Below are positions 22,741 to 35,166 of a stretch of 64,000 nt of DNA, one piece after another. The stretch is from assembly GCA_050084985.1 (NCBI GenBank), contig JBITNC010000002.1, positions 37,448,001 to 37,512,000 of the forward strand, read 5' to 3'. Under the pieces are notes generated by a model. The model was given only the letters and a program-made list of their open reading frames with translations. It searched no databases and had not been told where the DNA came from. A program made the translations under genes and the position numbers. How positions within the stretch are numbered: position 1 is the stretch's first letter; every line of letters begins with the position of its first letter. This DNA comes from Nageia nagi (taxonomy: Eukaryota; Pinophyta).

Positions 22741-25139
22741 TTAATAAATATAATCAATAACTCAACAAAAAAAAATTGACCTAGGTTTGATCATCGACTA
22801 TCAAACCTTAGGGTTAAATGATCATCGACATTTGAACCTCAATCATTGGCATTTCTGTAAAACCTTGGCCTTGGCCAGTGACCACAATCAAGGGTTTCAA
22901 AAAAGTTTGAAACTTCTAACAAATATAATACAATGAAAATTTTAAATGGTTAAAACTATTCTAAAAAATATTCCTAAGTGTTCTATAGTTTACATTTTTT
23001 CAAAAATGGACTAAAAATGAATTAATAAATAAAAAAATAAAAAGAGGGTTTTTAAACCCTACCTCTTCCCTCATGGGCCTCTTGCATGGCATCTGGCATC
23101 CTCTTGGTGACATCCTAGCTCACAATAGTGGTGAAAAGGATAAGTGAAGGGTCAAACATTGAAAAAGTGGGGTAAGGTAGTCACAAAGCTTTGACTAGTC
23201 ACTAAAAAGCAAATAAGAAAGTGACATCCAACATTTTCTTTTTAAACCCCCATGCAATCGAATGCTAGCAATTTATGGTCATGTGCTAGCGATCTGTATG
23301 GATCATCGATGGATGGGAGAAGATCGTTTGTGACCCAAAATACATAAGAAAAACTTCAAAAAAAATACATCTTAAAAGTTTCAACTAATCACCCTTCCTT
23401 TAAGCTTAATATTAAACTTAAATTTCTTAAAAATAAATAAATAACTAGCCTATTTTGTAACATTGCCAATAGGGTTCCCAAATGCTACATTCAAAAAACC
23501 AAAAACCTAGCTTACTAAACCACTCAAAGTGAAGTGGATAAAAAGGATAACGCCTCTCAAAATACCTCAAACCTTGAAAAAGTCAAAGCATGATATAAAG
23601 TGAGTTAATCTTTTGTGCAAGATTACCATGAAACCCTGTTGTTGGGCTAAAAGGTAGCACCATCAAAATTAAAAATTGTATACACAAGAGACACTTATAT
23701 AGCACATGCTTGCTTAGACATGCGGATAGACAAAATAGAATTGTGATGCAATTATCAAAGAAGTTCAGAGTATGGAAGATCGAAAATAGTGCTTATCGTG
23801 GTGTACACCCCCAAAGTTATTTTCAAATCGTGTCAAGAGCAAATATGAAAGTAATTTTATCATGATTTGATTAATTGAATTTTTACTTACTCAAGATACT
23901 AAGTCAATTTTAAACACCAACCTTAGAGTCAATTATACAAGTTCAAAACTTGGACCTTCACCTTTCTACATTTTTGAATTATCACCCACTATCAATGATA
24001 GATAACTCAAAAAGGGGAAAAATGTAAACACCCAAAAATGATCCTCTTTCAAACATTGAATGAAAAGGGTGCTAAAAATTAATGTATCAAACATAAAAAA
24101 CTAACCTAAGATAAAATGCCAGTGATTAGGTACTATTCATCGATGACTAGATCCAATCATCAATGCCCAACCTAAATCACCTATGACTCTGTAACAAGAA
24201 AAACCAAAAAAAGAAAGTGAGTTGTGAAGCTCATCTCTTCCTTAAGTTTGTGGATAGGGAGGTTAGTCACCATCCTCATCAAGGTTGAACACAAGGAATC
24301 TTGTTCTATTTTGGTCTAGGATAGTATTTGACCCCCCTTTGATAGCTCCCTAGGATGACAAATTTAGGACTTGAAAAAACTATAAATACAAGTGTGTATG
24401 ATGCAAAAAGGAACCAAATTTGAAGTAGGATAATGCTATAAGAATTTTAATTGAGATATTGTGAGATTGTTTAGTTCATTTTATGCTTATTACTTATTCT
24501 AATTTATTAATGATTATATTTTATGGGTATAGGTATGTTTGATGTGTTGTTTTTGCATGTGTGTAGGGTCCACAGGTGCTGAAGCTTGATGAGAGAGACA
24601 CATCAAACCTAGAGCTATTCAGAATCAAAAATAAATCAACAAAGAAGAAAAAATATATCAAGAAATATTGATCTAGATAAATTTGTAGAAATGCTAACGA
24701 TTGGAGATCAAGTGTCAACGTTTCACCTAGATTGTCAATGATTTATAAGGGTTGCCTATGACCCTATCATGACCCATTCCAAGGCTTGCATCTTCATTTT
24801 CACATACTTTCAAAAGTCCTTACTGAAAGGTAACAGATTAGGTGGTCCATAGATTGTAAAATTTGAGGTCTTCCAAGAAAGCAATAAGATATATATATAT
24901 ATATATTTTTAACAATATTTATCTCGCTTGCTAGTAGGTTACTTTTTTGACTGATAGTTTGCAATTACATCTATTGGGTACTAAGATTTGATACTTATAA
25001 TAAGGAATATGTTGTCATATAGTCAACCTTTATTTATGAACCAATATAATTATCATTAACTAGTCTAATGATTGTAAAAACAAACCTCTTGTTAGCATTG
25101 GTAAGTCTCTTTGCTTGGGTACAATTGTAACTAACTTCA
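22741..25139. other. Sequence without recognised gene
   Basis: AT-rich sequence with repeated words such as ATCATCGA around 22790-22830 and 23300, and a short AT microsatellite at about 24888-24906. It may be the 3' or LTR part of the neighbouring decayed elements. No frame of note was found. Confidence 0.4.
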
Positions 25140-25481
25140 TTTGCTTTTGGCTTTTGTGAGCATTAACACTATAGGTTTTCCTTCCTTAATCAACCTATAT
25201 TGATTCAATAGTTTATAATAAATGGCATCTCTATTCTAGAGATAAGGATTCCCAAACACCATGCCACAAATGTCAAGAGGCACTATGTCAACAACTACCT
25301 CATCAATGAAGCTTTTATTTATTGTGAAGGTCAACATACATTATTTGGTGACTTGCAACTTATAAGTCTTCAATCCCAAACTTGTTCACAAAGTGTTCTT
25401 CAATGAGGTTTACTTGTGATCCTTGATAAATTGTGCAATGAGGTTTACTTGTGAGCCCAGATCAAATATGGTTGCTAACAT
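25140..25481 (-). pseudogene. Ty3/gypsy protease relic
   Basis: Minus-strand translation reads FDLGSQVNLIAQF, then SFIDEVVVDIVPLDICG and MVFGNPYL, then NRDAIYYKLLNQYRL. This matches the retropepsin region of Ty3/gypsy pol, where the active-site DSG is DLG here. Several in-frame stops occur. A short direct duplication (CACAAGTAAACCTCATTG occurs twice, at about 25400-25455) lies just after the active-site region. No reverse transcriptase could be followed downstream. Confidence 0.8.
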
Positions 25482-25519
25482 GACTTGAATTTTGGGCAGG
25501 TGACCTATTGAGGAGAGCC

Positions 25520-27189
25520 AATTGGTTTTCCATGATGATATTGTTTATTTTTTTTTATTTTTGCCACAAGAAAGTCCCAAATTTTCACCTTGATATACTT
25601 TAGATATATCAATTAAAAACCAAAGGACCTAATTTTCTTTTCATTTTATATGATCATATACTTTAATCATATCAATCATAATCATATTATACCATAATCA
25701 AATCTTAATTTTCCTTATAATTAAGGTTAAGATATAAAACTAAAATACACAAAATATTCCCTAGATTTATGACATCCAAATTTCATTCCAATATAAATAC
25801 ATAAGTCTTGATTCATCATCTATTTTTATCATCCAAAGTATTATAAAATGATATCTAGATGATACTAAGATTATATTTGGTATAATTTATGCATATCTCA
25901 AATTGAACATATAATCTTAAATAAAAATAATATCAAATCCTTTCTTAAGTTCTAAAAAAAAAACTTAAATACCAAATATAATATAATGTTAACAAATATC
26001 AACACCGTTGATGTTTGTTTGATTAATGTTGGCATTTAATAGAATATCCAATATTAGCATTCAACCTTGAACACTAACAAAATAAAAGATTGACCATAAA
26101 ATACATAGTCAAAGAAAAATGATTTGTGCTTATCCATTCGATCCATAGATGATGCAAAATCACTAATTAGACTTAATGAAGGATATCAATCAAAGTGTCA
26201 TTAAAAGTATAAATACAGGAGGAAAATCCATAAAAATCAAACATGGTGATAGAAGCCACATAGTCCATCCAAGTACCAAGCGTAAAAGATGAAACTCATT
26301 TTCTCTTTTTCTTTTTCCCACTCTACAAAGACATCATACAAACTATAAAAATATTTGTAACTATAGCTTGAGCCATAAATTTTTAAATCAAGATTACCTA
26401 AACAAGCTTGGTAATTTTATTATACAACTTAATTCTATTAGAAACAAGAATTCAAATATATAGTTGATTTATATTTAATTTTGTACAAACTTTTATAAGT
26501 CCTTTAAAGGACATTTAAAGACTTATCTTATCTTATCTTGTGGCCAACATAGAAGATAAAGCAACTAGTTTTGGACATGACCATGATAAGGAGAAAGGAA
26601 CCAAGAACATTGAACTGTCATACCAAACTTCACTAAATTCAAAGATCCACCAAGATTAAATAAGATATCCATTAATATAATTTAAATCCAACCATTAAGT
26701 CACGAAGAGAAGTGATATAAAATATCAATCTACTAAACATGAAAATTGATAATTAAATACCCAAAATCCATAAAAAATTTGATAATCAAAATATTCAATT
26801 AGTTACAAAAGAAAGTATTTAGTTCAACCTACCAATAAGGAGGTAAAACTATTATCTACATAGAGCAAAAATAACACACATAAATTCAAACAAATAATTT
26901 TTAATAAAAAAAGCTTGGTGACAAGATCTCCAAATTCAAATCTTAGAAGTTTGCAACCCCAAGTTGAATACCATAAATGCTTGAAGATTTGCCACCCCAT
27001 AATTTACTTCTAATACTATCAATATCATTCCAATATTAATCCATCAATAAATGGTTGAGAAGAGAAAATTATAAAGATGAGAATAAGTGATTTATAAAAC
27101 TCAATTGATTTATCTTCTTCATTATCATCCACCATTTTTAAATTATATAATAATATAAATACAATATTAGAAACCTTTTAAATTTTAAA
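25520..27189. other. AT-rich sequence without recognised gene
   Basis: No coding signal, tRNA or clear repeat was found. The sequence changes character abruptly at about 27190. Confidence 0.5.
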
Positions 27190-30015
27190 TGTTTTCCCCT
27201 TTAAAAAAATTTTTTTTTATTTTTTTTTTTTTCAATATTTTTAAAAAAAAAATTTAAAAAATTTTAAAAATTTTTTTAAAAAAAAAAAATTATATTAATT
27301 TTTTCCTTTTTAAAAATTTTGAAACATTTTTTAAAAAATTTTGGGAAAAAAATTTTTAAAAAAAAAATTTTCCCTTTCCCCCCTTTTTTTTTTTTCATAA
27401 AAAAATTTTTTATAAAAAATTTTTATTTTAAAAAGATGGGGGTTTTTAAGGGTTTCGCTCCGGGGTTTTTTTGGCCCGGGGCCCAGGGTTTGGGTCATGT
27501 CCCATACTTTCTTCATTAGGAGACCCCCCCCCCCGTGGGGAACCCTTTCTTGGAATTTAGGGTTGGAAAAAAAATATCTTTTTCAAAATTTGTTGGAAAT
27601 TTCCCCCTTTAATTTTTAAGGGCCCCTTAAAAATTTACTTGGGAAAATTTTACTTTTTTTTGGGGAAACTGCTAAAGGAAGCCCCTGGCACCCGAATGAA
27701 ATTTAAACCCCCCAAAAATTTTACCCCCGGGGTTTTTCAATGGGGAATGTTCTCCTCTAAAGTTTTTACCCCCTTTAGGGGGATTTTTAAAAAAGTAAAT
27801 TTTTCTTGGGTTGAAAATCATAAACCAAAATTTTTTTTTTTTTGGGGGTTTTTCCCTGGGGGGTCCTTAAAAAAACTTGGGGTACAAAAAAACTTGGGAT
27901 GGGGTAAAGGGTTTTTGGTGTTAAAAAAATTACAAAAGGGTTTTTTTTTTCTTTTTGTTCCCCCAAAACCCAACTCGAAAAAATTTCCCCTTACCCCTGG
28001 ACCCTTTTTGTCCAAAAATTTTCCCCCTTTTTGGTTTCTAGCCAGGGGGCCTTTTGGGCTGGGGCCCCTTTTCCCCATAAATTTTTCCCAAACCCCTGGA
28101 CCAAGATTTTTTTCTACCCTTTAAACAGCCCCCAAAGATGGTTTTTAAATTTTGGGGTTAATTTTTGGGGTTTTCCCCGTCTTTTCCCGGTTGTATCACT
28201 AAAAAATTGTTGCCCCTTTTTGGGGGAAAATTTTTTTTCAAAAAAATTTTTTAAAAATTTTATTTCCCCCCCCCCAAAAAACAATTTTGTTTTTTAAGGG
28301 GTTAAAACCCCTTTTTTAAAAGGCCCCTTTAAAAATAAAGTTATGCCCCAAATTTTTTGATCATTCCCCTTTAAAACACCCCTTTTAAAAAATTTCCCAA
28401 AAAACTTGTTTTTTTTCCTTTAATCCCCCAAGAAAAAGGGTTCCCCCTTTTTGGGGAGAAAAAAAAGGGCCCAAAAAGGGCCCCCTTTTAAAGCCCTTTT
28501 TTTCCCCCCTTTGCCCCAAAAAACCAAGAAAAAATTTTATGGCATGTTTTTTTAAAAAAAATGCAAGTATGTGAAAAAACCCCCCCTCTTCCTTTTTTTC
28601 CCAATTTTGGCCCCCCCAAAGCTCTGGGGGTGTAAAATATCCCCAAAACTTTGGGGTAGCACGGGTTCCCAACCCAAAACCCCTTTTTGGGTTTTTGAAA
28701 AACCCCCCCCAAGGGGCCCCAAATTTTTCCTTTTTCAAAGATTTTTAAAATTTCCCCTTAAAGGTTTTTTGTGCCTTCTAAAAAGCCCCCTATGCATGTA
28801 GCTATCTCCCCCCAAAAGGGGCCCTTAAAAACTTTTATTTCCCCCCCAAAACAAGGGCCCCCTCCCCCCAAAAGGGGCCCCTAGGAATTTTTTATAAAGG
28901 GGGGAAATTTTAAATTTTCAACAAACCCTTTTCAATAACCTTTAAAACCCCCAAACCAAAAAAAAATATCAAAACCCCCTTTTTTTTTTTCCCCCCAAAT
29001 TTAAAACCCCTTAAAAAAACTTATCCCTTTTAAAAATTTTTACCCCAAAAAAAATTTTATTTTTTAATTTTTAAAAATTCTTAACAATTTTTTTAAAAAA
29101 AAAAATTTTTTTAAAACCACAAAAACAAAAACCCCCTTTTTCCCCCATTTCCCCCTTTTTTTTTTCCCAAAAATCCCCCAAAAATTATTCTTTTTAAAAA
29201 ATTTTCCCCCCTTTTTCCCCCCAAAAAATTTTTTTAAATTACAAAACCCCCTTTTAACAAAAAAAAACCCAATTAATTTCTTTTTAAAAAATTTTCCACC
29301 AAAAAAACCCCCCAACCCCCAAAATTTTTAAAATTTTCTTTTTTAAAAACCCCCCCCAAATTTAAAATTTTAAATATTAAAACCCCAAAAAATCCCCCCC
29401 CCCCAAATCCAAATTTATTTTAAAAAAAATTTTAAATTTTTTTTCCCCCCTTTAATTTTTTTTTTAAAAACCCCCCAAATTTTTTAAAAATTTTTAATTC
29501 CCCACCAATTTAAAAAAAACCCCTTTAAAAACCCCTTTTTTTTTTTTTCCCCAAAATTTTTTTTTCCCCTAAAAACACCCCCCCCCTTTTAAAAACCCAA
29601 ACCCCAAAACAAACCCCCCCAAAAACCCAACCCCCCTTTTAAATTCCCCCCAAAAAAAAAACCCCCCCCAAAAAAAAATTAAACCCCAACCCCCCTACCC
29701 CCCCCCCCACCCCCCCATTTTCCCAAAAACCCAAAGTAAAAAAAATTTTTTTTTCCTTTTTTAATCCCTTTTAAATTTATAATTTTTTTTAACCCCCCCC
29801 ACCTTTTTTTTTAAAAAAATTCCCCCCAATTTCCCCCTTTTCCCCCCAAAAACCCCTTAAATTAAACCCCCCTTAAACCCCCAAAAACCCAAAAATTTTT
29901 CCCCTTTTTTTTTACCAAATCTCATATTTCAAAACTCTCCCCCCAAAAACCCAAAAAGGGCCCAAATTTTTTACAAAAAGAAAGGGGCCCCAAAAAAAAG
30001 GCCCCCCATCTCCAT
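27190..30015. other. Probable low-quality or artefactual sequence
   Basis: For about 2.8 kb the sequence is dominated by runs of 3-10 identical bases of all four kinds. Ordinary mixed words are almost absent, unlike both flanks. Open frames here encode only F/K/P/G-rich strings, as expected of stretched homopolymers. The texture resembles a failing base-caller or an unpolished read tail, not satellite or gene DNA. I infer an assembly error; no gene should be called in it. Confidence 0.8.
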
Positions 30016-30049
30016 TGGGTTTAGATTAGTGATCATTTTACTAAAAAAA

Positions 30050-33000
30050 AAATCACAAGCTTCATCCTCCTAGACAAGCCACTCAGTTTAAATCTCTTCA
30101 AGTTGATGATGCTCGGATCACCTCTCTTCATGAGACAACCCAAGCCTTTGTCAACCATTAAACCAATATTTTTACTACTCAATCTTATATTCTTGATAGC
30201 GAACAAGATCTTCCTGCTTTCCTTTGGATCGTCCTGACTATTTTATCACCCAATCATCAAGATGAATATGACATGCTTCTTACCCTCTAAGACCTTGAAG
30301 AAGACTTATGCCAAATGGCTAATGATAAATCCCCTAGGTTGGATAGTTTCCCGTGTAAATTCTACAAGCATATGTGGGACATGGTTGGTCATGATCTTCA
30401 TAAAGTCTTTTTGGAAGCATTGAAAATAGGCTCTCATGGGGGGATTATCAAAATGGGAACTACCAAGTTCATTCCTAAGCTTGAGGATCCTAAGATTATT
30501 ACTAATTGGAGGCCAATTACCATGCTCAATGTTAGCTACAAGATTATAGCCAAGGCCCTTGCTCTTTAGATTTATCATTTACTCCCTTTACTTTTCATAC
30601 CTAAACAAACTGGCTTCATAAGAGGGTGTTATATTATGGATAATGTCTTGGTTTTTTGGGAGGCAATGGAATGGGCTCATCTTTCTAGCTAAGATGTTTT
30701 ATTCATAAATATAGACTTTAAAAAATCCTATGATAGGATAGAGTGGAGATTTATTCTCACCATGTTAAAAGCTCTTGGGTTTGGGCTTGTGTTTATTCAA
30801 TCCATATCCATGCTCTTTAAGGATGCTTTTGCTATTTTGAACCTCAACAACTCCCATTTTGAATCCATTAACCTTTTTAGATCAATTATGAAAGGCTACC
30901 CTATTGCCCGTTCATTATACACCCTTGTTATTAAAGCTTTAGCTATCTCCTTGTTGCTCAAACTTCCCAAGGCTGTGTTCATGGTATTTCCCTTCCTCAC
31001 AATTAGGGGTAAATGGTTAATGGTCATTTTGTTGATGATTCATTTATTATGATTAGGGAGGATGAGCAATCTATTTCCAATGCTCTTTCTTTCCTCTATA
31101 CTTTGTATAAGGCCTCTAGTTCAAGCATTCAATGGAAAAATATTGGCTTCAAAATTTTCATGGAAATGGATCAATCCTGGAGAAGTTTTCAAATTCCTTA
31201 GAATTCCCTTTTCTTTCCAAGGTCATCGGCTCAACTCTAGAGCTATGTTGTTTAAAAAGTATAGAAGAAGTTAGAGTATTGGCTAACTAAAAAGCTCTCC
31301 CTGGTTAGGAAGTTTCAAATTTGTTCTAAAGTCCTTATTGCGACTCATGTTTACTATTCCTCTTATTGGGTCCCCTCCGAGGCATGCTACAAAAAGATGG
31401 AAAAACTATTAAGGGATTTTCTTTGGAGCAATTCATCTGATAAGAAGGGCTTCCATAGAGTGGCATAAGATATTTGTTGCCTCCCCAAAGAAGTAGGGGG
31501 TATGGGAATACTTGACTTTAAACGTCAAGGTATTTTTTTATGTGCTAAGTGGATTATCCGTGCCATCCAAGGAAATGAGTCTTGGACGATCCTAGCTTGA
31601 CATTTTATCTTGATAGGTATTCCTCATACCCATTGATCATGGCAAGTTCTTGACCTCCCCTCTCTTATTACTGCTCCGATAATGATTACGATTTAGGGCT
31701 CCTTTGTTATCGAAAGCATCTGGAAAGCTTGGCAATAACTTACTTCTTGGCTTCACTAGAAAGGTTTCAATTTTCATAAAGGTTTATCCTTTAATTCTAT
31801 GAATAGTTTATGGTCCTCTTTCTTTGGACTTTAGGCTATGTCTCTTACACAAGTTCAATGGGTTCATGCCTTGCAATTCTTCAAAAAAGGTATTAGCTCC
31901 ATCACAAATTTCCTTTGTTGGCACACCAGAGATTGGATTCCTTGGGATTCTTTCAAGCGTAAATTTAAACTAATTAATGTTGATAAGGATACTTTTGATG
32001 TGGTTATTAGTGCCACCCCCCATGAAATACTTCATAAGATTGGGGTTTTCTCTCAAAGATCGTGATGGATAGATTAGCATTGGCATGTTAACACTATGTT
32101 TCTTAGCTACAAAGCCCATATGGATTATAAATAGCTTTCCCTTTTTTTTCCCATGGTGTCTAAGATGAATGTACATTGGGATTTGATTTCTACTAAGTTT
32201 CATTGGAGGTCTCAATTTTGTAATCTTTGGTCTTCCTATCTTGAACCTAAATAGGTATTTTTTTCTTGAGTCTTATGCATCAAGGGCTTCTTGTTGGCTC
32301 CTAGTTACATTATATGGGTGTTCTTGACCCTAAGTTTGCTTTCTATAGTAATTTTGAGTCTTACCTTCACTTGTTTTGGGAATTTCCTAGGTCTTGACAA
32401 GCTTGAGAGTGGGTATTTTCCTTCTTTTCCCCTTTTTTTATGTCAAGAGTATCCTAGCCTCAAGCCTTGCTTGGGGATTTTATTGTCTTTTCCATACCCA
32501 TTTTTTAGGTCTGACAACTTTTTTGGGTCAATCTTTTATTTCATATATGGAAGAGTTGTAACAAAATTATTTTCAAGAATCATACTCCTTCCTTATTATT
32601 TGGCCTACCTAATAAATTGGAAGTTTTTAATGATTTCTGCTACAGACTATTTCTCAAGCTAACAAAGTTGCAATGGAGGTTGATCACCTTTGAGATTTGT
32701 TGGCTCACTAGGTTGAGGCTCCTTTCACCATCAATCAGGTTCCTCCAAACCATAGCTATCGAGAACGCTCTCGTTCTCGCCCCTATCATCGATCCCAATC
32801 GTATATTCGATGTGCTTCTATGAACTTGCCAAGCTCTCCCAACTACCATTGGTCACAACCTTCTCCTCTCAAGAAGAAATTCAAGTTTGATGCAGCTTGC
32901 TCCTCTCATCAAATAGAGGGTGGGATGATGGCCAACCTAAATCCTCTCATGCCGCAGCTAGGTGGGGGGATTAGAGAGGAAAAGTTGATTCTAGCTAGGT

Positions 33001-33310
33001 TACTACTAAAGTTAATGCTCTTCGTGATGGCTAGATCCCAATTCCTGATAATACTTGGCAATGCATGCAATTTGAAAATGACTGCAACTCGGTTGAGCAC
33101 AACCCCCCCCCCCCCCATAATTTTCCTCATAATGATGTTTAATTGCATTGTTGGTTAGTCGTGGGCTTTTTGTGATGTTGGTGGCCTTGGGCAATTAAAT
33201 ATGTTTTTTCAATATATCCTAACTTTTGATTAGTTTGATCTCCTATGAGGTGTGTTAACTCCATCCACTTTTTTGCTATAAGGAATTTTTTAATTAATAT
33301 AAAAAAGGCT
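30050..33310 (+). pseudogene. L1-type LINE ORF2 relic
   Basis: The + strand translation follows a plant L1 reverse transcriptase: DKSPRLDSFPCKFYKHMW (about 30327), NWRPITMLNVSYKIIAKALAL (30507-30569), QTGFIRGCYIMDNVL, INIDFKKSYDRIEW (about 30703), GYPIARSLYTL, and the active-site box FVDDS at about 31025. After it come the typical C-terminal segments (GGMGILDFKRQGIFLCAKW near 31500; a decayed zinc-finger-like region to about 32300). Multiple stops and shifts are present. The 5' side is lost in the artefactual stretch before 30015. The 3' end is probably near 33310, where a TAA-rich tail follows. Confidence 0.85.
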
Positions 33311-33319
33311 CTTTCATAA

Positions 33320-34788
33320 AATAAAATATAAAAATTATTATTATTATTTATTATCAATAATCTTTTATTGATATTATACTTTAGATGGTATCATAAATAC
33401 TAAAACCTATAAATCCATCAAACAATGTAAATCATTAATCTTAATTTAACTTATTTACTCAACTTATAATAAATTAATTATTAATAATATTATATATAGA
33501 TTAATAATAATAACAACTCACCTTATTAATATTAATATATATCATAATAATAATAACATAGTAATTATTAATCTTATTAACTTATTATAGTAAATCAATC
33601 ATTCGTTATCATATTACCATACTTACATTTTTAAATCATATATCAATGACTCACCTCATTGATAATCCTCATCAATATTAATAATATAATATTATTTATA
33701 TAGTTATTATGTAATTATTACATTTAAACTTACTAATCAAATAATTAACTTTTAAGTATGCATGATACTTGGTGAGAACAAACAAGCACAACATTAGATG
33801 ATACTTAAAACAATCACATAAAATACTTAGCACATGGGTTCAAGGTTCTATTTGCACCAATGTAACTCTTCCATTATGCAAATTTACATATGTACAAACT
33901 TTATATGAAGTTTACATGATTTATTCATGCCTATGAACTATTGACCCATAGAGACCATAATCTCCCTCCCTTACCTCTCTAGAATCTAACTATCATTTCA
34001 AGTTAGTTTGACAATACTTAACAACCATAAACACTTCCAAGACATCAAATTTAAAACTAACATCTTCAAAATCATGCAGTTGTAATTGCTCTCCTAATAT
34101 GTTTTCTAGACTACATCTGATCAATCATTCCAGATGGTCCATGCCATTGCCAAACACCACTATAATTCACTGAACTAACTGCTGTGTAGATGATTTTGAG
34201 AACAACAAAATTAGCATATTACTAACACCACCTAAAAACTTGGACAACAATTCAAATGTATTTAAAACTCAGGCAAAAATTATTTGGATTCTACCTGAAC
34301 GAATCTTGTAATGGACAAGGTTTTTGAATGAATCCATGTATACACGCTGCCTAAGCATGCCCGTGGAATGCCAAGAAAGGTGGCACTTGTAATTCACAAA
34401 AACATCCTCGTAAGCAAATACGTATATTTTATATGCATCCTGCCAAAGAAACCTGCTACATTTCACGTTGAAGCCATGAACTTCCTTTATATGCCACTTA
34501 TACTTATTGTATACAGGACCCGATGCAATTGAGCAAATAAATGTTTGTGAGATTGTTTTTGCACTGTGCGCTGTGAATTGTGGAATAATCTTCATGAAGA
34601 CAAGGTTTGAGGAATTCACAGACGTGAGGGTGTAGTTATAGGGATGGACTTGGAATTGGTGCACCCAGAATGATGAATGGTATAGCCAGAAGTGACAGTG
34701 GTAAGCCCAGAATAATTAGTTACCTTGCTGAGGAGGACAGAGTTTAGGTGTTGTGGGTGTTGTTGTGTGATAAATTGGTGAATTGAAA
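33320..34788 (+). promoter_or_regulatory. Upstream and 5' UTR region of the transporter gene
   Basis: AT-rich sequence (TAA/ATT repeats to about 33720), then mixed sequence up to the start codon. No convincing TATA box or CpG-rich stretch could be placed. A 131-codon minus-strand frame at 34269-34664 resembles no family I know and ends 125 bp from the start codon; I treat it as chance. Confidence 0.35.
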
Positions 34789-34869
34789 ATGGGGTGGCGG
34801 TATAATTCAGGACTGGTGCTCATTGGAACAGTTGTTATATTATGGGTCACATCTGCAGAAGTTACACAG
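34789..34869 (+). CDS. EamA-like (SLC35F5-type) transporter, exon 1
   Basis: The exon encodes 27 residues, MGWRYNSGLVLIGTVVILWV then TSAEVTQ, and ends at a GTAAGA donor in phase 0. This is the characteristic N terminus, including the first membrane span, of a conserved land-plant family of ten-span EamA-like transporters related to human SLC35F5 (I believe Arabidopsis At3g07080 is a member). These proteins are membrane transporters of poorly defined substrate. The match continues without a gap in exon 2 (GIFLAYKQPFALTYL), which fixes the splice. The start is the first ATG and fits the family start. Only exons 1-3 are in the window. Confidence 0.88.
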
Positions 34870-35019
34870 GTAAGATTTTTCATAGTCCTTAAATCAGCTT
34901 TATGTTTTGATTAGTTACATTTTTTCTTAAAATGTAGGATGCATTGTTTGATGAAATTATTAACCATCCTTGTGAACTATTGTATGAGTTTTCTATTCAT
35001 GACAAGGATTTATAACTAG

Positions 35020-35166
35020 AACTTTGGTCACCCCTTGGAATAGAATGGAATTAGAATACCTAAGTTTTATATTATGTTGTAAGAACTACATCATATAGGA
35101 TTATAACCCAGTGCCTTTCACAAGGACAATGCACTCTCTATCACTGAGCCGTCACCCCAGAGCTAG
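35020..35166 (-). mobile_element. tRNA-derived SINE head
   Basis: The minus strand shows GGGGTGACGGCTCAGTGATA followed by GAGAG, like the A box of a tRNA (GGCTCAGT...TAGAG). Some 50 bp later comes GGGTTATAATCC, close to the B box GGTTCGANTCC, at 35098-35109. The anticodon region is not conserved. The 3' end and target duplication are unclear. It is more likely a SINE or tRNA relic than a working tRNA because the B box has lost its CG. Confidence 0.6.

Noticed and set aside
27319-29315. Several open frames of 60-160 codons on both strands
   Set aside because: They consist of F, K, P and G strings produced by homopolymer runs in a stretch that is probably artefactual.
34269-34664. 131-codon minus-strand frame upstream of the transporter, as if divergent
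   Set aside because: No recognisable family or motif, and the length is possible by chance in this composition.
35090-35166. Functional tRNA gene
   Set aside because: The B box has lost its CG and the anticodon arm does not fold; a SINE or tRNA relic fits better.
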